Assembly (NCBI GenBank): GCA_030539985.1
Contig: JAUNXD010000015.1
Coordinates: forward strand, 1 to 14,670
Direction: 5' to 3'
Source of the DNA: Methanobrevibacter sp.
Lineage (GTDB): Archaea > Methanobacteriota > Methanobacteria > Methanobacteriales > Methanobacteriaceae
DNA: 14,670 nucleotides
Made by a program: the position numbers and the translations under genes. Below are positions 1 to 6,814 of this stretch, one piece after another; the first letter of the stretch is position 1, and every line of letters starts with the position of its first letter. Below the pieces are notes generated by a model. That model was not told where the DNA came from. It made no database searches and was given only the letters and a program-made list of their open reading frames with translations.

Positions 1-12
1 TTAGGTGAAATA

Positions 13-387
13 ATGGCAATTTCTCAAGGAAAATCAACTAGAAGTCCATCCGGTGCAAGAAATGTTGCAAACCGTGGAAAAAGAAAATCAGAATTAGGAA
101 GAGACCCAGCTGAAACTAGGTTAGATGAAAAAAGATTAAGAAAAATCAGAACCCGTGGTGGAAACGAAAAACTCAGATTAGCTACTGGTAATAAAATCAA
201 CGTTACCGACGCAAACGGTAAAACCCAAGTAGTAGATATCTTAGGAGTAATTGAAAACACCGCAAACCCTAACTACGTAAGAAGGAACATCATTACCAAA
301 GGTGCTATCGTAGAAACCCCTGAAGGTAATGCTAAAGTAACATCCAGACCTGGTCAAGACGGTGTTATTAACGGAATTTTAATTTAA
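13..387 (+). CDS. rps8e: 30S ribosomal protein S8e
   Basis: This is a 124-residue, very basic protein matching archaeal/eukaryal S8e, a component of the small ribosomal subunit with no bacterial counterpart. The N-terminus (MAISQGKSTRSPSG) and the RKSELGRDPAETRL segment at about residues 24-38 are typical, as is the C-terminal beta-barrel part with PNYVRRNI near residue 86 and the ending GVINGILI. The length equals the usual archaeal form of about 125 residues, so it appears complete. An AGGTGA ribosome binding site at 3-8 supports the ATG at 13. The promoter lies outside the window. T tracts follow the stop codon, so it is probably transcribed separately from hypE. Recognition is by family pattern; confidence is high. 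Confidence 0.97.
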   Translation: MAISQGKSTRSPSGARNVANRGKRKSELGRDPAETRLDEKRLRKIRTRGGNEKLRLATGNKINVTDANGKTQVVDILGVIENTANPNYVRRNIITKGAIVETPEGNAKVTSRPGQDGVINGILI

Positions 388-409
388 AGATTCTTTTCTT
401 TAAATTCTC

Positions 410-431
410 TTTTTTTTATTAATTTTTTTTT
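410..431 (+). terminator. T-tract terminator after S8e
   Basis: Two runs of T (8 at 410-417 and 9 at 423-431) lie about 25-45 bases after the S8e stop codon, with no strong hairpin. This matches the oligo-T terminators of euryarchaeal RNA polymerase. Confidence 0.6.
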
Positions 432-437
432 CATAAT

Positions 438-446
438 TTTAATATA
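438..446 (+). promoter_or_regulatory. TATA-like box for the hypE operon
   Basis: The sequence TTTAATATA lies between the S8e T tracts and hypE. Initiation about 25 bases downstream (near 467-472) would give a leader of roughly 25-30 bases that contains the AAGGAGA ribosome binding site at 487-493. Inferred from position and composition only. Confidence 0.45.
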
Positions 447-497
447 CTTGTTTTAACAAATATTATTTCATTAATTATTATTAGTTAAGGAGATATA

Positions 498-1517
498 ATG
501 TCAGATGATAAAGTCAATATGAACCATGGTGCTGGTGGAGAAGTAATGGCTAATCTTATAGCCAGTACAGTCTTAGATAATCTCACTAAAAAAAGTGTAA
601 ATGGTGGTATTAGTTTAGATGATTTGGATGATGGTGCATCTATCCCATTAGGGGATTATGAAATCGTTTTCACTACTGATGGCCATACCATAGATCCTCT
701 GTTTTTTCCTGGAGGGGATATCGGTAGAATTTCTGCTGCGGGAACCATCAATGATGTTTCTGTAATGGGTGCTCGTCCGTTAGCAATTTCTAATGCGATC
801 ATTATGCAGGAAGGATTTCCAATAGAGGATTTGGACAGGATTATGAAATCTTTAAATGAAGCTTGTGAAGAAGTGGACGTGGCTGTAATTACCGGTGATA
901 CTAAGGTCATGCCTCAGGATAAGCTTGACGGAATTGTCATGGTGACAACCGGAATCGGAATAGCTAAAAAAGGCGAAGTCGTCCGTGATTCAGGTCTTGA
1001 AGTCGGCGATAAGATCATTGTCACAGGCAGCCTTGGAGACCATGGAATGAGCTTGATGTCATTTAGGGAAGGATTTGGCTTTGAGACTGATTTAAAATCT
1101 GATGTTGCTCCTATGTGGAATATAATTAAAAAAGCTTTAGAAATTGGTGGAGTTACAGCAATGAAGGATCCTACTAGGGGAGGCTTTGCGAATGCAATCA
1201 ATGAAATGGCCTCAAAAGCTGGTGTTGGTGTTGTCCTTGAACAGGAAGCGATTCCAATAAGGGAAGAAGTTCATGCTGTATCTGAAATGTTGGGCATTGA
1301 TCCATTTGAAGTAGCTAACGAGGGAAAAGTGGTTATGGGTGTTAAAGCCGATAAGGCGGAAGAGGTCCTTGAAGCTATCAAAGGCGAAAAGTATGGTGAA
1401 AATGCAGCGATAATTGGTGAAGTTGTTGAAGGAGATTACGTTATTGTCAACACTCCGATTGGTGGTGAAAGGATTCTTGAAGCACCGATAGCCGATCCGG
1501 TTCCTAGAGTTTGTTAA
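498..1517 (+). CDS. hypE: Hydrogenase expression/formation protein HypE
   Basis: HypE is a cytosolic maturation factor of [NiFe] hydrogenases. Working with HypF, it carries a thiocarbamate on its C-terminal cysteine, dehydrates it with ATP to a thiocyanate, and supplies the cyanide ligands of the active-site iron. The 339-residue protein has the AIR-synthase-like layout: an N-terminal NHGAGGEVM motif (about residues 9-17), the central GGDIGRISAAGTINDVSVMG stretch, a DPTRGG motif near 224, and the diagnostic C-terminal PRVC ending in Cys339. It therefore looks complete and active. AAGGAGA at 487-493 sets the start. It leads an operon with an RDD-family membrane protein 9 bases downstream. No other hyp genes are in the window, so its partners must be elsewhere. 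Methanogens need it for F420-reducing and other hydrogenases. Confidence 0.97.
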   Translation: MSDDKVNMNHGAGGEVMANLIASTVLDNLTKKSVNGGISLDDLDDGASIPLGDYEIVFTTDGHTIDPLFFPGGDIGRISAAGTINDVSVMGARPLAISNAIIMQEGFPIEDLDRIMKSLNEACEEVDVAVITGDTKVMPQDKLDGIVMVTTGIGIAKKGEVVRDSGLEVGDKIIVTGSLGDHGMSLMSFREGFGFETDLKSDVAPMWNIIKKALEIGGVTAMKDPTRGGFANAINEMASKAGVGVVLEQEAIPIREEVHAVSEMLGIDPFEVANEGKVVMGVKADKAEEVLEAIKGEKYGENAAIIGEVVEGDYVIVNTPIGGERILEAPIADPVPRVC

Positions 1518-1526
1518 GGTGGTAAT

Positions 1527-1925
1527 ATGACAACTGTATTTACAAAAAGAATAATAGCATATGTTCTTGATTTTTTTGTAGTTTCTGCAATAATGTGGAT
1601 TTTATCCTATTTCGCATTTGCAGTATTGACTCCACACAACGTCCACGCCGTGTACCAGTTCTTTATATTCCTGGTGCCGATTTTCATAATGATTTACTTT
1701 ATCCTCTGTGAAAAATTATTTAGTGCCTCTATCGGTAAGGCCATAATGTCTATTGAAGTCAAATCTCAAAATGGTGCAGACATTTCCTGGCCGCAGGCAA
1801 TTGTACGCAATTTAACTAAAATTTATTGGTTCCCAATACTTTTCGATTGGTTAATAGGTAAATTTTTACATTCCGATAGGGTATTGAACGGCATTACACG
1901 TACTGTTGTGGTCGATGCTTATTAA
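1527..1925 (+). CDS. RDD family integral membrane protein
   Basis: This 132-residue protein has hydrophobic segments at about residues 9-33 and 42-61 and a weaker one near 98-111. The family-defining residues are visible: Arg8 and Asp15 in KRIIAYVLDFF, the SIGKAIMSIEV block (residues 67-77; family consensus is like TPGKxxxGxxV), and an Asp-Arg pair at 117-118 before the closing TRTVVV. RDD proteins are small membrane proteins of mostly unknown function; some have been linked to ion or sodium-proton transport. An AGGTGGT ribosome binding site sits in the 9-base gap after hypE, so co-transcription is very likely. Nothing in the sequence ties it to hydrogenase maturation beyond position. Family assignment is fairly sure, function is not. 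Confidence 0.85.
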   Translation: MTTVFTKRIIAYVLDFFVVSAIMWILSYFAFAVLTPHNVHAVYQFFIFLVPIFIMIYFILCEKLFSASIGKAIMSIEVKSQNGADISWPQAIVRNLTKIYWFPILFDWLIGKFLHSDRVLNGITRTVVVDAY

Positions 1926-1939
1926 TTAGATTGATTATT

Positions 1940-2578
1940 ATGATAAAAAAAGTTCAGGTACTTTGGTATTTAAACAAAGAGGATTTGGAAAATTATTGTA
2001 TCGATTTTAAGGAATATAAATCCCATAAACTCGAAGGATATGAAATTGTCGATGTGGATGAGGATTTAATCTATGATTTATGTGACCGTGATCCGGATAG
2101 ATTGGAGCCTTTGGGTTATTTCCAAAATAAAAAGGAACTTGAAAACTATCTGTCAGATACAATAATAAATAACGAATTTGATTTGGAATTGGATTCTCCT
2201 GAGCTTAAAAGTAAAATTCAAAAGGCCATTGATTCTGTGGAATTTACTGGTGAGGATTATTATATATCTATTGGTGAGGGTATTGGAAATGACAATACTC
2301 GAATTGCCAGTTGGTTTGATTCCCTCAGGAGGGAATATAACAGTTCGTCAAAAGACAATATATGGGTTTTGGCTGTTACCGGTTATGACCCTTACGATTT
2401 GTCATTGACTGGAAGAACACTTTCTTATGTTCTTGCAGATATTTTAAACCTGAATGAATCTTCACTCGATAACTTAATTCCGAATAAGGGACATATCACT
2501 ATTGAAGAATGGAATGAGATTTTAGATAAAGTATATAAGAAAAACAAAATCTATTTAGGATTAAATAGAGTTGTTTAA
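1940..2578 (+). CDS. Hypothetical acidic cytosolic protein
   Basis: I do not recognise this 212-residue protein. It is acidic, has no signal peptide or membrane segment, and appears to be alpha/beta. The N-terminal part (about 1-80) is rich in Asp, Glu and Tyr, with stretches such as IVDVDEDLIYDLCDRD. A more ordered C-terminal part contains YYISIGEGIGNDNTRIASWF and a helix-rich end. The ATG at 1940 is preferred over an in-frame TTG at 1931; neither has a clear ribosome binding site, so it may be translated by coupling with the RDD gene, which ends 14 bases upstream. It is the last gene of the hypE operon and converges on the minus-strand SNase-like gene, whose stop codon begins at the next base (2579). 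Confidence 0.8.
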   Translation: MIKKVQVLWYLNKEDLENYCIDFKEYKSHKLEGYEIVDVDEDLIYDLCDRDPDRLEPLGYFQNKKELENYLSDTIINNEFDLELDSPELKSKIQKAIDSVEFTGEDYYISIGEGIGNDNTRIASWFDSLRREYNSSSKDNIWVLAVTGYDPYDLSLTGRTLSYVLADILNLNESSLDNLIPNKGHITIEEWNEILDKVYKKNKIYLGLNRVV

Positions 2579-3043
2579 CTATACTTCTCCTTTTTTAAAC
2601 TCGCTTGGAGTAAAATAAGATATTTTAGCAAGGTTATTATCAAGCAGTTCCTTGTTGATGTCACAATCTTCAGTATATACTATGGCTAAAGTGCGGTCGT
2701 ACCTGTCTTTTGGGTTTTCATCGTCAATATCTAGATAAACTGTTTTTCCAAGACATTTGTCGCTTACAAAATTCTTTGCCTGACTTATTTGCGGTTCCTT
2801 GTCAGGACTGCCGATTTGTATTAACTGAACTCTTCCAACGCCATAGATCTGAATTGTATTTCCGTCAATGACTTCAAGGCATTTTCCCGCTTTTTCATAG
2901 TGTACGGTTTTGTTGTCGATTGTCAATGTTCCGGTCTGGTTCTGTGAGGTATTTGTATCCTGCAGAAATACATTTGCAAGTGTCAAAACTATTGTTATTA
3001 AAAATATAATCAGCAGAATTGTCGAAATTGTTTTTTTATTCAT
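2579..3043 (-). CDS. Membrane-anchored SNase-fold (thermonuclease-like) protein, probably catalytically degenerate
   Basis: The 154-residue protein starts with one hydrophobic segment (about residues 6-27), so the rest should lie outside the cytoplasm, either anchored or cleaved. The remainder follows the staphylococcal nuclease pattern: EVIDGNT at 57-63, VQLIQIGSPD at 72-81, a QAKNFV helix at 88-93, and RYDRTLAIVY at 114-123. Aligned by eye to the classical enzyme, catalytic Arg35 is Gln73, metal ligand Asp21 is Asn62, Asp40 is Gly78, and Glu43 is Asp81. Only the equivalent of Arg87 (Arg117) remains. Three cysteines (55, 97, 127) could form a disulphide. The fold call is fairly sure, but nuclease activity is doubtful and a binding role is possible. 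Its ATG overlaps the stop codon of the upstream Cas4-like gene (ATGA), indicating co-transcription and translational coupling. Confidence 0.82.
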   Translation of the reverse strand: MNKKTISTILLIIFLITIVLTLANVFLQDTNTSQNQTGTLTIDNKTVHYEKAGKCLEVIDGNTIQIYGVGRVQLIQIGSPDKEPQISQAKNFVSDKCLGKTVYLDIDDENPKDRYDRTLAIVYTEDCDINKELLDNNLAKISYFTPSEFKKGEV

Positions 3044-3726
3044 TTTGCATGCTCACAGTCGTTATTAAATCTGCATGATCTGCATTTTTTAGGGTTTTTT
3101 GTAGCCACGAATGGTTTTGTACCATCAAACAGTCCATGCACTCTGTCGATTGTAAATGTGATTGATTTTTCAACATCAGGAGTGAATTCCTCGATCCAAA
3201 AGAGGTTTTCAGTTCCTCTTGCTCTTAATGCTCCTTTGATTTTTCTCTCTTCGCCGGCCATGTTCTTGTATGCAAGGCAATATGCCCTTACCTGATTCAT
3301 TGATGATTCATAAGGTGTTCTTCCAGGTTTATCATCAATTATTACAATTTCATCAGGTTTCATCCAGATTTCATCAATGTATCCTCGAATTCCAAATTCC
3401 GGAGCAACTACAAAGCATTCTCTTGACATTATTGCATTTTCCTTTGAGTTTTCAACAGCCTCTTCGAATGTTGATGGTGTGGCATCCTTTTTGAAAATGT
3501 CTTCAAGCTGCTTGTGCATCTTGGTTCCCTGTGTCATTGCAGATGTGGGTTGTGTTTTTATGCCTTTCATGTGCTCGAGATATAGCTGGTATTCACAATA
3601 TCCCTGCTTGTTTAACCAGCTTATCGGGAAATTGTTTTTACCTTCGATTATTTGAATACCTTCAATGGAAGGATGGCTTTTGGTGTCGTATTCCTTTTCA
3701 TATCCGGTAATGTTTTTTTGTTCCAT
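3040..3726 (-). CDS. Cas4-like PD-(D/E)XK nuclease with Fe-S cluster motif
   Basis: This 228-residue protein resembles the Cas4/RecB-like exonuclease family, which processes DNA ends and, in CRISPR loci, trims prespacers. Visible motifs in order are Cys44 (QGYCEYQLYL), a GTKMH motif with His71, GYID with Asp118, IIDDKPG with the catalytic Asp131-x-Lys133, QVRAY (Gln145, Tyr149; the RecB QxxxY motif), and a C-terminal Cys215-x2-Cys218-x5-Cys224. The four cysteines are placed as in the 4Fe-4S cluster of Cas4 and AddB. All key residues are intact, so activity is expected. No cas1, cas2 or repeat array is present, so this is best regarded as a stand-alone Cas4-family nuclease. No ribosome binding site precedes the ATG, and a TATA-like box sits about 26 bases upstream, so the mRNA may be leaderless. 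Confidence 0.87.
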   Translation of the reverse strand: MEQKNITGYEKEYDTKSHPSIEGIQIIEGKNNFPISWLNKQGYCEYQLYLEHMKGIKTQPTSAMTQGTKMHKQLEDIFKKDATPSTFEEAVENSKENAIMSRECFVVAPEFGIRGYIDEIWMKPDEIVIIDDKPGRTPYESSMNQVRAYCLAYKNMAGEERKIKGALRARGTENLFWIEEFTPDVEKSITFTIDRVHGLFDGTKPFVATKNPKKCRSCRFNNDCEHAK

Positions 3727-3747
3727 AATTAGAATTTTGTCGCTTGT

Positions 3748-3757
3748 AGTATAATTA
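3748..3757. promoter_or_regulatory. Shared TATA-like element in a 58-bp divergent promoter
   Basis: AGTATAATTA lies in the only spacer between the divergent Cas4-like and radical SAM genes. It is centred about 26 bases from the minus-strand ATG and about 32 bases from the plus-strand ATG. The adjacent near-palindromic TTAATTAA allows a TATA reading in both directions. Neither gene has a ribosome binding site, which fits leaderless or very short-leader transcripts. Prediction only. Confidence 0.4.
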
Positions 3758-3784
3758 ATTAACCTTAAAGATTAATCTAATAGT

Positions 3785-4645
3785 ATGCATTATGTAGATT
3801 CAAAAATTATACTGTCACCAAAAAATGGCATGAACCTCTATCGTGGTTGCACTCATGGATGCATATACTGCGATTCCAGAAGCGAAATATACAATATGAA
3901 CCATAAATTCGAGGACATTGAAGTCAAGCAAAACTCATTGGAACTGCTTAAAAAGGAACTGATCAAACGCCCTAAGGCAATGATTGGTACCGGAGCAATG
4001 ACTGACCCCTACATTCCCCTTGAAAAGAGACTTAAGTATGTCAGGAAATCACTGGAAATGATTTATCGCTATGGCTTTGGATTTACCTGCATAACCAAAT
4101 CCGATTTGGTTTTAAGGGATTTGGATTTGCTTAAAAAAATCAATGAAAAGTCAAGGGTTGTCATTCAGATGACCTTAACGACAGCTGATGATGAGCTATG
4201 CAGGATTTTGGAGCCGAATGTATGTCCAACTTCAAGGCGAGTGGAGGTTTTAAAAACCTTAAATGATGAAGGAATTCCTACAGTAGTGTGGCTATGTCCA
4301 ATACTTCCTTACATTAATGACACCGAAGAAAACATAAATTCAATTCTTGATTATTGCATTGAAAGCAAGGTTCGAGGCATATTCTGTTTTCAGATGGGCC
4401 TTACATTGAGAAAAGGCAATAGGGAGTATTTCTATGAAAAGTTGGATCAGCATTTTCCTGGATTGAAGGAAAAATACATTGAGGAATTCGGGCAAAATTA
4501 TGAACTTCCAAGTCCAAACAATAGAAAACTGATGGAAATATTTAAAACAAGAACATCACAGGAGGGCATTTTAAATAATTTTGATAAAGTGTTTGGGTAT
4601 TTAATGGAATTTCCCCAAAAATCAGTCCAGACCAAATTGATTTAA
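3785..4645 (+). CDS. SPL (SplB-like) family radical SAM protein
   Basis: This 286-residue radical SAM enzyme belongs to the group annotated as spore photoproduct lyase-like or 'DNA repair photolyase' (COG1533 type). The cluster motif Cys22-x3-Cys26-x2-Cys29 lies in NLYRGCTHGCIYCDSRS and should bind the 4Fe-4S cluster that cleaves S-adenosylmethionine. Further family hallmarks are GAMTDPYIPLEK (about 70-81), ITKSDLVLRDLDLL (about 103-116), the TLTT strand, and LCPILPYIND (about 170-180). True spore photoproduct lyase repairs a UV thymine dimer; the substrate of archaeal homologues is not established, so a repair role is a possibility only. The ATG at 3785 has no ribosome binding site and may be leaderless. 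The gene is divergent from a Cas4-like nuclease, and the helicase follows after 27 bases. Confidence 0.9.
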   Translation: MHYVDSKIILSPKNGMNLYRGCTHGCIYCDSRSEIYNMNHKFEDIEVKQNSLELLKKELIKRPKAMIGTGAMTDPYIPLEKRLKYVRKSLEMIYRYGFGFTCITKSDLVLRDLDLLKKINEKSRVVIQMTLTTADDELCRILEPNVCPTSRRVEVLKTLNDEGIPTVVWLCPILPYINDTEENINSILDYCIESKVRGIFCFQMGLTLRKGNREYFYEKLDQHFPGLKEKYIEEFGQNYELPSPNNRKLMEIFKTRTSQEGILNNFDKVFGYLMEFPQKSVQTKLI

Positions 4646-4672
4646 ATAATATGTTTTTCAAATAGTGATATG

Positions 4673-5947
4673 ATGAATTTCAATGATTTGAACATTTCAG
4701 ATGATATAAAAAAGGCTATTGATGAAATGGGATTTACCAAGTTAACTCCAATTCAAAAAACGTCGATACCTAAAGCTTTGGAAGGCGTTGATATAATGGG
4801 TCAGGCACAAACAGGTTCTGGCAAAACAATAGCTTTTGCAATTCCGATTCTCTCAAAAGTATTCATTCCCGACAGGTCTCCTCAGACTATTGTTTTATGT
4901 CCGACTAGGGAGCTGTGCATGCAGGTGGCATCCGAGATTTCCAAGGTTGGGGTACATATTAAGAAATTGAAGGTTTTGGCGGTTTATGGCGGCCAGCCAA
5001 TAGGCAAACAGACAAGGGTGCTTAAAAAAGGGGTTCATATCGTTGTCGGAACTCCCGGACGTGTAATTGATCATATTGAAAGAGGAAACTTGGATTTGAT
5101 TGGAATAGAAACTGTGGTTTTGGATGAAGCTGATGAAATGTTGGACATGGGATTTAAGGAGGATATAGAAACTATTTTAGCTAATGTGCCTTCTCAAAGG
5201 CAGACTTTGCTTTTTTCCGCAACAATGCCTTCACAGGTAAGAAGGATTGCTGAAACATATCAAAAAGATCCTGATTTTATTAAAATTTCAAATAAAAAGA
5301 AAAATGTTCCAAAAATCACTCAATATGCATTTAAGTGCAATATTAAGGATAAATTTGATGGACTTATAAAATTAATTGAGGTATATGATGTAAATTTGGC
5401 TTTGATTTTTTGCAATACCAAAAAGAGTGTTGATTTTGTAGCAAAACACCTTAAAAAGCATGATTTTAAAGTTGACAGCCTTCATGGTGACATGACTCAG
5501 CAGGTCAGGGACAAGGTGATGAACAAATTCAGAAACGGCAATATAAATATTCTGGTTGCAACGGATGTGGCTGCCCGTGGACTAGACATTGCCAATGTGG
5601 ATGTTATTTTCAATTATGATGTTCCTCAGAATGTTGATGATTATATTCACCGTATCGGAAGAACTGCAAGGGCTGGAAAAACAGGTTTTGCTCTTACATT
5701 GGTTTCAATGGATGAAATTTCCAGATACAACAACATTAAGGGTGATAAACGAACCAAAATAAGAGAAAAGGAATTACCCACGCCTCAAGAAATAGATGAT
5801 TTTAAAAATGAAAAAGTATTGAATGCTGCTAAATCGATAATTGAAAATGAGGATATTACAAAATATGTTGATATAATCAATAATGAAGCTAAAAATAACG
5901 GTTTGGAATTAGCAGCAGCATTATTAAAGATGATAAGGGAAAAATAA
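4673..5947 (+). CDS. DEAD-box ATP-dependent RNA helicase
   Basis: This cytosolic helicase of 424 residues should remodel RNA duplexes or ribonucleoproteins in ribosome assembly, RNA decay or cold response. All motifs are present in order: the Q motif (GFTKLTPIQ, about 20-28), motif I AQTGSGKT (45-52), Ia PTREL (78-82), Ib TPGR (127-130), II DEAD (151-154), III SAT (182-184), IV ALIFCNT, V ATDVAARGLD and VI HRIGRTARAG. A modest C-terminal extension of about 60 residues has no RGG or RNA-binding tail, unlike DeaD/CsdA. ATGs occur at 4670 and 4673. GTGAT at 4665-4669 spaces better with 4673, and its MNFNDL start resembles relatives. A TATA-like TTTAAATA at 4641-4648 may give it its own promoter. 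Its stop codon abuts the convergent regulator gene with no spacer. Confidence 0.96.
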   Translation: MNFNDLNISDDIKKAIDEMGFTKLTPIQKTSIPKALEGVDIMGQAQTGSGKTIAFAIPILSKVFIPDRSPQTIVLCPTRELCMQVASEISKVGVHIKKLKVLAVYGGQPIGKQTRVLKKGVHIVVGTPGRVIDHIERGNLDLIGIETVVLDEADEMLDMGFKEDIETILANVPSQRQTLLFSATMPSQVRRIAETYQKDPDFIKISNKKKNVPKITQYAFKCNIKDKFDGLIKLIEVYDVNLALIFCNTKKSVDFVAKHLKKHDFKVDSLHGDMTQQVRDKVMNKFRNGNINILVATDVAARGLDIANVDVIFNYDVPQNVDDYIHRIGRTARAGKTGFALTLVSMDEISRYNNIKGDKRTKIREKELPTPQEIDDFKNEKVLNAAKSIIENEDITKYVDIINNEAKNNGLELAAALLKMIREK

Positions 5948-5954
5948 TTATTTT
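5941..5954. repeat. 14-bp palindrome spanning two abutting convergent stop codons
   Basis: AAAATAATTATTTT is a perfect inverted repeat centred on the junction of the helicase stop (TAA, 5945-5947) and the regulator stop (TAA on the minus strand, 5950-5948). Flanking GG and CC nearly extend it, with one extra A on the left. Read in either direction it ends in T-rich RNA, so it could help bidirectional termination. Confidence 0.6.
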
Positions 5955-6754
5955 CCGCCATCAATAATGTTATATTTAATTTTCTGATTTTCAAGTTCAC
6001 GTGTAAATGCTTTGCTCATGTCTCCTACACAAATTGCAAGAATGTTCAATCCTTTACGTGCGGCATTTGCGGTTGCTTGAGGTGCTGCATACTCGATGTC
6101 TATTGGCATGCCCAACTTTTTAACCACTGCACGTGAAACAGTACCTGCAACGGCGATTTTATCAATTTTATCTCCGCTATGGGTTCCATTATCATACACG
6201 TTTTTAATTAAGGTCAAATCACATGATTTGGATCCGCCATCCTTAATTGTGGGAACGTTTATGACTGTAACTTCACCGACACTCATGTCAATGATTCCTG
6301 TTAGGTTGGTTAAAGCAACATCCATTCCCGCTTCAGCATCGTCCAAAACAACACCGGTGGCATTTTCCTCTTTTTTATGAGCATATAATACTCCATCTTC
6401 CATAAACAATCCAACAATATCTTCTTTTTTAAGGTTTTCTGTTGCAATTGCTGGCCAGATGGTTTTATAATGGTTCATGGTCTCTAAAACTGAATCAGAG
6501 TATTTTCTTAAGCTAATTGCATCCTTTTTAACTTTTTCAATACCGCTTTGAGTAATCTTATATGGTGACCTTCCATCTTTGGAGGTAATATAACCTAATT
6601 CAATCAATGTTTTAATATTTTCAGAAACAGCCTGTACAGTAATCCCTAATTTTTCAGCCAAATCTTTTTGCTTGAGGTGCGGGTCTTGTTTTGATATTTC
6701 ACTTAATATTTGGAAATGTGTTAATGCACCCCTCTTTTTAAATGCTTTCATCAT
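5948..6754 (-). CDS. Winged-helix (MarR-like) transcriptional regulator with archaeal C-terminal domain
   Basis: The product is about 268 residues. An N-terminal winged helix-turn-helix (about residues 10-75) has a clear recognition region, QKDLAEKLGITVQAVSENIKT, followed by the wing GYITSKDGRSPYKIT. A linker of about 40 residues leads to an alpha/beta C-terminal domain of about 150 residues (GVVLDDAEAGMDVALTNLTG, then IAVAGTVSRAVVKKLGMP) that I do not recognise beyond archaeal regulators; it may bind a ligand or mediate oligomerisation. Three in-frame ATGs occur (6760, 6754, 6751). GAGG at 6765-6762 is only 1 base from the first and 7 from the second, so 6754 is chosen. A TATA-containing 14-bp palindrome lies about 45 bases upstream and could be the site of autoregulation. 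Target genes cannot be deduced from the window. Confidence 0.85.
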   Translation of the reverse strand: MMKAFKKRGALTHFQILSEISKQDPHLKQKDLAEKLGITVQAVSENIKTLIELGYITSKDGRSPYKITQSGIEKVKKDAISLRKYSDSVLETMNHYKTIWPAIATENLKKEDIVGLFMEDGVLYAHKKEENATGVVLDDAEAGMDVALTNLTGIIDMSVGEVTVINVPTIKDGGSKSCDLTLIKNVYDNGTHSGDKIDKIAVAGTVSRAVVKKLGMPIDIEYAAPQATANAARKGLNILAICVGDMSKAFTRELENQKIKYNIIDGGK

Positions 6755-6800
6755 TTTCATTCCTCAACTTAAATTGATTAATTTCTATATTTATTTTTAA

Positions 6801-6814
6801 TAGTATATATACTA
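6801..6814 (-). promoter_or_regulatory. TATA box inside a 14-bp perfect palindrome (regulator promoter)
   Basis: TAGTATATATACTA is a perfect palindrome. It contains a TATA element about 45-60 bases upstream of the regulator start and includes the TAG stop codon of the RecJ-like gene (6814-6812). The dyad could also be an operator for the winged-helix protein it precedes. Inference from symmetry and position. Confidence 0.5.

Noticed and set aside
2178..2408. Second plus-strand frame inside the 212-residue gene
   Set aside because: It is fully nested, has no ribosome binding site, and carries a Trp/Leu/Ile-rich composition unlike a real protein. I see no sign of a frameshift between the two frames.
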